Assembly: GCA_010029945.1 (NCBI GenBank) | Contig: RGQW01000049.1 | Span: 1 to 10,680, forward strand | Length of the DNA: 10,680 nt | Source: Actinomycetota bacterium | Lineage (GTDB): Bacteria > Actinomycetota > Actinomycetes > S36-B12 | Direction of reading: 5' to 3' | In this document: piece by piece, positions 5,999 to 10,680 of the stretch | Position numbering within the stretch: the first letter of the stretch is position 1 | Layout of the letters: every line of letters starts with the position of its first letter | Position numbers and translations under genes: made by a program | The notes under the pieces: generated by a model | Databases searched by the model: none | Told to the model about the DNA's origin: nothing | What the model saw: the letters and a program-made list of their open reading frames with translations, nothing else

Positions 5999-6973
5999 GT
6001 GGAGGAGCTGCTCACCGGACTCGAAAAGTTGTGGTCTGGATTCCTGGGCGTCGCGGTCTTTGGATTGCTGATCGCGCTTCTCTTCTTCATCGGCTCGCGC
6101 CTTCGGGGCCGACTTAGTAGGCCGGCTGCCATTGTCATCTTCCTCGGCCCGGCAGTGATCTTGTTGATCATGGGCCTGATCGTGCCGGCCTTCCGGACCA
6201 TCTGGGCTAGCACTCAAAACTCGTCGGGCAAAGAGTTTGTCGGCTGGGCGAACTATCAGTGGATCTTCGATTCGCAGGTTGACATCATCGTCAACTCGAT
6301 TCTGTGGATCGTCATCACACCGATCGCCGCGACGGCACTGGGATTGACGCTCGCTCTCCTCCTAGACCGAATGCGGCGCGAAGCCATAGCCAAGTCGTTG
6401 ATCTTCATGCCGATGGCGATTTCTTTCGTCGGCGCATCCATCATCTGGAGTCTGGTGTACGAGTACCGGGCTCCTGATAAGCCTCAGGTAGGGCTGCTCA
6501 GCCAGATCGTCATGTGGTTGGGCGTCGATGACCCACCGAAATGGTTGCTGTGGCAACCGTTCAACAACTACCTGCTCATGGTCATCATGGTGTGGATTCA
6601 AGTGGGCTTCGCCATGGTGGTCCTCTCCGCTGCGATCAAGGCCATCCCGGGTGACGTCGTCGAGGCCGCAGAGCTCGATGGCGCAACCGGCTGGAGACTC
6701 TTCTCGAAAGTAACCATCCCGATGATCCGGGCGACGTTGATCGTCGTGGTCACCACGATCATGTTTGCGGTGCTGAAGATCTTCGACATCGTCCGCGTTA
6801 TGACGAACGGCAACTACGGAACCCAAATCGTTGCCAATGAGATGTACGCGCAGGCCTTCGTTCAATTCGACATAGGTAGAGGAAGCGCTTTGGCGGTGGT
6901 GCTGTTCGTCGCAGTCATCCCGCTGATCATCTTCAACGTCGTTCAACTGAGGAAGGACCGGGCCACACGATGA
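5999..6973 (+). CDS. aglF: Sugar ABC transporter permease, first subunit (AglF-like, MalF type)
   Basis: A 324-residue integral membrane protein that forms half of the import channel. Hydrophobic segments lie at roughly 14-32, 42-63, 95-123, 133-154, 190-214, 243-263 and 295-315. The cytoplasmic EAA loop is at 222-241 (EAAELDGATGW through KVTIP) and is the docking site for the ATPase. FLGPAVILLI followed by VPAFRTIWAST and EFVGWANYQWIF is typical of the AglF branch of CUT1 permeases. An extra N-terminal hydrophobic segment precedes the core, as in that branch. GTG 5999 is chosen over GTG 5990 from ribosome-binding-site spacing; the difference is only three residues. It follows the binding-protein gene after 122 bases holding a large hairpin, and its stop overlaps the next start as ATGA, so the two permeases are translationally coupled. 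Family call is secure; substrate is inferred from the operon. Confidence 0.92.
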   Translation: MEELLTGLEKLWSGFLGVAVFGLLIALLFFIGSRLRGRLSRPAAIVIFLGPAVILLIMGLIVPAFRTIWASTQNSSGKEFVGWANYQWIFDSQVDIIVNSILWIVITPIAATALGLTLALLLDRMRREAIAKSLIFMPMAISFVGASIIWSLVYEYRAPDKPQVGLLSQIVMWLGVDDPPKWLLWQPFNNYLLMVIMVWIQVGFAMVVLSAAIKAIPGDVVEAAELDGATGWRLFSKVTIPMIRATLIVVVTTIMFAVLKIFDIVRVMTNGNYGTQIVANEMYAQAFVQFDIGRGSALAVVLFVAVIPLIIFNVVQLRKDRATR

Positions 6974-7956
6974 GCGTGGAAGCACAGGAGATACCGAGGC
7001 TGCCCGAGGTCGATCCGCTTGAGAAAGAGTCGATTCCGCAGGCTGCCCGTCGGAAGTTGAGCAGCCCTTGGGCGTCCTTCGTTGTCATACTCCTGACCTT
7101 CGTGTGGACCATTCCCACTCTGGGACTACTCATCACCTCACTCCGACCGGCTGCGGATGCTCAGAACTCGGGCTGGTGGACGTTCTTCGCCAACCCGGCT
7201 GTTACCTGGAGCAACTACTCGGAAGTCATCACGGGTGGTTCGACCATTCCGAGTGGCATTACGCCGTATTTCTTCAACTCCTTCGCTATCGCCATCCCGG
7301 CCGCGATCTTCCCGCTGACCATCGCCTGCATGGCCGCCTATGCACTGGCCTGGGTGCGCTTCAAGTGGTCGACGGTCGTGTTCTTCACGATTTTCGCTCT
7401 CCAGGTCATTCCCCTGCAGATGTCTCTGCTCCCGCTGCTGCAGATGTTCAATCTTGGCTGGAACCTCGGGCCGATTCCTATTTTCCCTGATTTAAATCGA
7501 CCCGGGTCGGAACAGTCGCTGCTGGCGGGCACGTACATCCCCCTATGGATTGCGCACACCATGTTCGCCTTGCCGCTGGCGACCTTCTTGATTCACAACT
7601 TCATCGCCCAGCTTCCGCGGGACTTGATGGAAGCGGCACGGGTCGATGGCGCCAGTCACTTTCTGATCTTCCGCAAGATCGTCCTGCCGTTGTCCGTGCC
7701 GGCCATCGCTTCTTTCGCGATCTTCCAGTTCTTGTGGGTGTGGAACGATCTTTTGGTGGCGTTGACCTTCGCGGGAGGTACACCCGACGTCGCACCCGTC
7801 ACGGCCTATCTGGCCAACATCAAGGGAACCTACGGAGCACAACTACACCTGATCACGGCTGGAGCGTTCATCGCGATCATCGTTCCGCTCATCGTTTTCT
7901 TCGCGCTGCAAAGATTCTTCGTGCGTGGTCTTCTCGCGGGCTCTGTCAAGGGCTAG
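6970..7956 (+). CDS. aglG: Sugar ABC transporter permease, second subunit (AglG-like, MalG type)
   Basis: A 328-residue membrane protein, the second half of the CUT1 import channel. A hydrophilic N-terminus of about 35 residues precedes the first membrane helix (FVVILLTFVWTIPTLGLLI, 37-55), followed by SLRP and a SGWW motif at 67-70 that is characteristic of AglG relatives. Further hydrophobic segments lie around 100-128, 134-157, 189-211, 243-265 and 295-316. The EAA loop is at 221-240 (EAARVDGASHFLIF through IVLPL). The C-terminal FFVRGLLAGSVKG is the standard MalG-type ending that packs against the ATPase. ATG 6970 overlaps the upstream stop by four bases. Only nine bases separate its stop from the GH1 gene start. 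The family assignment is very firm. Confidence 0.94.
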   Translation: MSVEAQEIPRLPEVDPLEKESIPQAARRKLSSPWASFVVILLTFVWTIPTLGLLITSLRPAADAQNSGWWTFFANPAVTWSNYSEVITGGSTIPSGITPYFFNSFAIAIPAAIFPLTIACMAAYALAWVRFKWSTVVFFTIFALQVIPLQMSLLPLLQMFNLGWNLGPIPIFPDLNRPGSEQSLLAGTYIPLWIAHTMFALPLATFLIHNFIAQLPRDLMEAARVDGASHFLIFRKIVLPLSVPAIASFAIFQFLWVWNDLLVALTFAGGTPDVAPVTAYLANIKGTYGAQLHLITAGAFIAIIVPLIVFFALQRFFVRGLLAGSVKG

Positions 7957-7965
7957 CGTTCCGTA

Positions 7966-9348
7966 GTGACCAGCGAAGGCGCATCGCACCTGGACGAGCT
8001 CACCGTCCCGCCGGATTTCGAAATGGGGGTATCGACGTCCGCGTGGCAGATTGAGGGTGACAGCGTCGGACGGGGTCGCTGCACCTGGGATGACTTCGCC
8101 GACATTCCGGGAAAAATCGTCGACGGGGCGACTGCTGACCCGGCATGCGATCACGTGCACCGACTGCAGGAGGATCTCGATCTTCTCGCCTGGATGGGTG
8201 TCGACGCCTACAGTTTCACGTTCAGTTGGCCCCGCGTTATTCCCGGCGGCGTAGGAAAAGCGAGTTCCTCTGGGTTGGACTTCTACGACCGTTTGGTCGA
8301 CGGCTTGCTGAGCCGAGGTATTCGACCGTTCGCCACGTTGTTCCACTGGGACACGCCATCTGAACTCGAACAGGCCGGTGGGTGGACGTCGCGGAGTACG
8401 TCGGAGGCTTTTGCCGAGTACGCCACGATTCTTGGAGAACACTTCGCTGATCGCATCGATCGATGGGCAACGGTGAACGAGCCGTGGTGCCCGGCCTTCC
8501 TCGGATACGCCGCCGGCTACTTCGCTCCCGGAAGGACCGATGGCGGTGCCGCATTGTCCGCCGCGTACCACTTGATGCTGGGACACGGGTTGGCTACTGA
8601 TCGGCTCCGTGAGATGGGCGCTCGTCGCATCGGAATCATCCTCAACGTCATCCCGACCCTGGGTTCTGATCCCACAACGGCGGAAGCCACCGCTCATGTC
8701 GACGGCATCCAGAATCGCCTGTGGCTGGACTTGCTCGCAGGTCGAGGCATCCCTGAGGACATCCGACGTCGTTGCGCAGACCTAACCGATTGGTCCTTCG
8801 TACGTGACCAGGACCTCGCCGTGATCGCGACGCCCATCGATTGGATCGGAGAGAACTACTACTCGGTCAACCGAGTCGTGGCAGCAGATAAGGCGGGCTC
8901 CCAGGCGATCGGCCAGGACGCCTCGATGTTCCCCGGTGCCCCCGAGCACGCCTTTGATCCCCAACCACCATTCACCGACATGGGGTGGGAGATCTACCCG
9001 GCAGGAATTCGCATGGCACTCGAGCAGGTGAGCAACGCCCTTCCGGGGCTACCGATCTACGTGTGCGAGAACGGCGCCGCTGTCGAGGAAGCAACAAGCG
9101 CCGACGGAATACATGATCCGATTCGCACGCGGTATCTGCATGATCACATCCGTGAAGTGCTGCAAGCTCGAGCCGACGGTATCGATGTCCGCGGGTACAG
9201 CGCCTGGAGTCTTCTCGACAATCTCGAATGGGCATCCGGTTGGACGAAGAAATTCGGGATGATCCGGGTGAATCCGGAGACGGGGGAGCGAACCGTGAAG
9301 GACAGCGCCGAGTGGTATCGGCGACTGTTGATGAGGAGGACGTCATGA
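7966..9348 (+). CDS. GH1 beta-glucosidase-type glycoside hydrolase
   Basis: A 460-residue retaining enzyme of family GH1 with a single (beta/alpha)8 barrel of normal length. It removes terminal beta-linked glucose, galactose or similar sugars from small glycosides. The acid/base is Glu172 in TVNEPW and the nucleophile is Glu368 in YVCENG. Glucose-binding residues expected for the -1 subsite are present: Gln28 in WQIEG, His127 and Trp128 in FHWD, Asn171, Tyr299 in ENYYS, Trp414 in SAWSLLDN, and Glu421-Trp422. The last pair favours unphosphorylated sugars over 6-phospho-sugars. There is no signal peptide, so it works in the cytoplasm on imported substrate. GTG 7966 is the only reasonable start: it follows the permease stop by nine bases and there is no other start codon before the catalytic fold begins. 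It has no clear ribosome-binding site, suggesting reinitiation after the permease. A beta-active family beside an alpha-glucoside-type importer is notable. Confidence 0.93.
   Translation: MTSEGASHLDELTVPPDFEMGVSTSAWQIEGDSVGRGRCTWDDFADIPGKIVDGATADPACDHVHRLQEDLDLLAWMGVDAYSFTFSWPRVIPGGVGKASSSGLDFYDRLVDGLLSRGIRPFATLFHWDTPSELEQAGGWTSRSTSEAFAEYATILGEHFADRIDRWATVNEPWCPAFLGYAAGYFAPGRTDGGAALSAAYHLMLGHGLATDRLREMGARRIGIILNVIPTLGSDPTTAEATAHVDGIQNRLWLDLLAGRGIPEDIRRRCADLTDWSFVRDQDLAVIATPIDWIGENYYSVNRVVAADKAGSQAIGQDASMFPGAPEHAFDPQPPFTDMGWEIYPAGIRMALEQVSNALPGLPIYVCENGAAVEEATSADGIHDPIRTRYLHDHIREVLQARADGIDVRGYSAWSLLDNLEWASGWTKKFGMIRVNPETGERTVKDSAEWYRRLLMRRTS
9333..9340 (+). promoter_or_regulatory. Ribosome-binding site of the dienelactone-hydrolase-family gene
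   Basis: GAGGAGGA within the last codons of the GH1 gene, with the AGGAGG core five bases before ATG 9345, is a near-ideal Shine-Dalgarno element. It fixes this ATG as the start, although the frame is open for 39 more codons upstream inside the GH1 gene. Confidence 0.75.
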
Positions 9349-10025
9349 CCGTTGTTTCGATGGACGTGAGTGGGGCACCGGTCGAGGGATTCCTCGCCGT
9401 TCCGGACGGTGGCCGCGGCCCGGGGGTGCTCGTGGTTCAGGAATGGTGGGGATTGGTTCCCCACATCCGATCGGTCGTGGAGCGTCTGGCCGAGGCGGGT
9501 TTCGTCGCCATGGCAGTGGACCACTACCGCGGGATCGAAACCACCGAACCCGACGAGGCGGAGAAACTGATGATGGGGCTCCAGGTCGACGCGGCGGCAG
9601 CCGACCTTGCCGCGGGAGCCGACTATCTGCTCTCCCGCCCGGAGGTCGCGGGTTCGAGCGTCGGCTCCATCGGCTTCTGTATGGGTGGCGGGCTGTCGCT
9701 GCTCGCCCCCACCGTCGGCGCGGTGTCGTCTGCAGTGGCGTTCTATCCAGCCATGCCCTGGCCGGACTATCACCCGCAGTGGGACGCCTACGCCGGTAAG
9801 GCCGCCCTGATACACAAGGCGGAGTCCGACGAAGCTCACGCCGGCCCTCGCATCGCCGAATACTCCGCGGCGATCCTTGCTGCGGGTGGCGAGGTAAGCG
9901 TCGTCGACTACCCGAACTCCGTGCATGCCTTCTTCAACGACGACCGTCCGGATGTCTATCAGGCCGACAACGCTGCGCTCGCCTGGCAACGCAGTATCGA
10001 CTTCCTTGACTCGCGACTTCGCTAG
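9345..10025 (+). CDS. Dienelactone hydrolase family protein (alpha/beta hydrolase)
   Basis: A 226-residue single-domain alpha/beta hydrolase of typical length for the dienelactone hydrolase family, whose founding members open the lactone ring of dienelactones in chlorocatechol breakdown. The nucleophile is Cys112 in the elbow GFCMGG. His194 lies in NSVHAFFND, and Asp162 in KAESDEAH is at the place of the triad acid. Glu34 in VQEWWG is the family glutamate that holds the cysteine before substrate binds. These are the complete DLH residues, not a degenerate copy. No aromatic degradation genes are nearby, and many family members act on other esters or lactones, so the substrate is unknown; a role in handling an ester- or lactone-bearing aglycone or an unrelated housekeeping role are both possible. 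The ATG overlaps the GH1 stop by four bases with a strong ribosome-binding site, so it is expressed with the sugar operon. Confidence 0.88.
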   Translation: MTVVSMDVSGAPVEGFLAVPDGGRGPGVLVVQEWWGLVPHIRSVVERLAEAGFVAMAVDHYRGIETTEPDEAEKLMMGLQVDAAAADLAAGADYLLSRPEVAGSSVGSIGFCMGGGLSLLAPTVGAVSSAVAFYPAMPWPDYHPQWDAYAGKAALIHKAESDEAHAGPRIAEYSAAILAAGGEVSVVDYPNSVHAFFNDDRPDVYQADNAALAWQRSIDFLDSRLR

Positions 10026-10680
10026 TCGAATCGAGTCGGTCACCTCGATCGAGGAACTCGATCGAGAGGTCATCGACTGCGATGAATGTCCGCGGCTGCG
10101 GCAGTGGTGCACGCAAGTAGCACACGAGAAGCGAGCCGCCTATCGCGATGAGGTCTACTGGGGCGGCCCGGTGCCGGGATTCGGCTCCATGCGACCTCGG
10201 ATCTGGATCGTCGGCCTCGCGCCCGGCGCCCACGGCGCCAATCGCACGGGCCGGATGTTCACCGGAGATCGCAGCGGTGACTGGTTGTATGCCTCTTTGC
10301 ACAGAACCGGCCTGGCATCGCAGCCGACCTCGACGCATCGAGACGACGGACAGCACCTGGCAGAGGTTCGTATCACCGCAGCCGTGCACTGCGCACCACC
10401 CGACAACAAGCCAACAACCGCAGAGAAGCACACCTGCCGCCAGTGGTTGAGGCGAGAAGCAGAACTACTCCTTCCCGACCTTCGCGCCGTGGTCGCGCTC
10501 GGTGGCATCGCCTGGCAGGCCACGATCGACGCACTGACCCACGCTGGCTGCGCGATCCCTCGTCCCCGCCCATCCTTCGGTCACGGCTCGTCCTTTTCGG
10601 TTGCCGACCCGGCAGCGATCAGGGTCATCGGCAGTTACCACCCAAGTCAGCAGAACACCTTCACCGGACGATTGACCGAA
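10006..10680 (+). CDS. udgB: Uracil-DNA glycosylase, family 5 (UdgB-like), 3' end outside the window
   Basis: 225 codons are visible and the frame is still open at the window edge. The enzyme removes uracil and related deaminated bases from DNA at the first step of base excision repair. Motif I is GLAPGAHGANRTGR (70-83) followed by FTGDRSG, with Ala rather than a polar catalytic residue after the Pro-Gly, as is normal for this family. Motif II is HPSQQNTFTGRLT (212-224). Cys25 and Cys28 (CDECPRL), Cys129 (HCAPPDNKP) and Cys144 (HTCRQWL) are well placed to bind a 4Fe-4S cluster. The start is uncertain: TTG 10006 gives an N-terminus of normal length but has no clear ribosome-binding site, ATG 9952 is also in frame, and no ATG or GTG lies between there and CDEC. 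With TTG 10006 it overlaps the preceding gene by 20 bases in another frame. Function is probably unrelated to sugar use. Confidence 0.9.
   Translation, partial: MTRDFASRIESVTSIEELDREVIDCDECPRLRQWCTQVAHEKRAAYRDEVYWGGPVPGFGSMRPRIWIVGLAPGAHGANRTGRMFTGDRSGDWLYASLHRTGLASQPTSTHRDDGQHLAEVRITAAVHCAPPDNKPTTAEKHTCRQWLRREAELLLPDLRAVVALGGIAWQATIDALTHAGCAIPRPRPSFGHGSSFSVADPAAIRVIGSYHPSQQNTFTGRLTE
10043..10070 (+). repeat. Tandem 10-base palindromes that can form one hairpin
   Basis: CTCGATCGAG occurs at 10044-10053 and again at 10057-10066. Each copy is a perfect palindrome, so the two copies can also pair with each other as a 10-base stem with loop GAA. ACC (10042-10044 edge) and GGT (10068-10070) could extend it with a two-base bulge. 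The pair lies 18 bases after the hydrolase stop and inside the first codons of the glycosylase (coding SIEELDRE). No T-run follows. Confidence 0.65.

Noticed and set aside
7843..8697. 284-codon leftward open frame opposite the second permease end and the GH1 gene
   Set aside because: It has low-complexity charged composition with no motif, and it lies opposite two firmly identified genes.
9228..9344. 39-codon upstream extension of the hydrolase inside the GH1 gene
   Set aside because: ATG 9345 has a near-ideal ribosome-binding site and gives the family's usual length.
9144..10112. 322-codon leftward open frame opposite the GH1 end and the hydrolase gene
   Set aside because: It crosses three well-supported rightward genes, lacks recognisable motifs, and reflects third-position GC bias.
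1..10680. Defence system, CRISPR array, insertion sequence, tRNA or integrase
   Set aside because: I looked for repeat-spacer periodicity, transposase or integrase motifs, terminal repeats and clover-leaf patterns and saw none. Every large open region is explained by sugar-use or housekeeping genes.

Overview
The window is GC-rich and uses GTG starts. It carries a complete, well-conserved carbohydrate import and hydrolysis locus flanked by housekeeping-type genes. The gene content suggests a high-GC actinomycete-type bacterium (Actinomycetota): the conserved end of a Ppx/GppA phosphatase, a MsiK/UgpC-class ABC ATPase, a lipoprotein solute-binding protein with a very acidic linker, and a family 5 (UdgB-type) uracil-DNA glycosylase. 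This taxonomic call is an inference; there is no rRNA or marker gene that fixes it.

Layout from left to right: (1) the 3' end of a Ppx/GppA-family phosphatase, ending at 140. (2) A rightward pair at 279-2971: a LacI-family regulator and a GH13 alpha-glucosidase, whose start and stop overlap by 4 bases. (3) A leftward gene at 2985-4061 for the transporter ATPase; it converges on the GH13 gene with 13 bases between the stops. (4) A 363-base divergent control region, 4062-4424, rich in GTGA/TCAC half-sites, with two near-CRP palindromes and a 12-base direct repeat. (5) A rightward operon from 4425: lipoprotein binding protein, a large hairpin, two membrane permeases, a GH1 beta-glucosidase-type enzyme and a dienelactone-hydrolase-family protein, mostly joined by overlapping or nearly touching start and stop codons. 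(6) A uracil-DNA glycosylase that starts inside the end of the previous gene and runs off the right edge.

How it fits together: the binding protein captures an oligosaccharide or glucoside outside the cell. The two permeases and the ATPase import it intact. The GH13 and GH1 enzymes, both without signal peptides, release glucose in the cytoplasm. The LacI protein probably senses the imported sugar or a product of it. Gene content closely parallels the AglR-E-F-G-A-K alpha-glucoside systems known from rhizobia, but with the ATPase divergent, the alpha-glucosidase paired with the regulator, and a beta-type GH1 enzyme in the transport operon.

I did not find an undescribed system here. The most notable points are the long hairpin between binding protein and permease genes, the structured control region, the alpha/beta enzyme mix behind a single importer, and a tandem palindrome at the start of the glycosylase gene.
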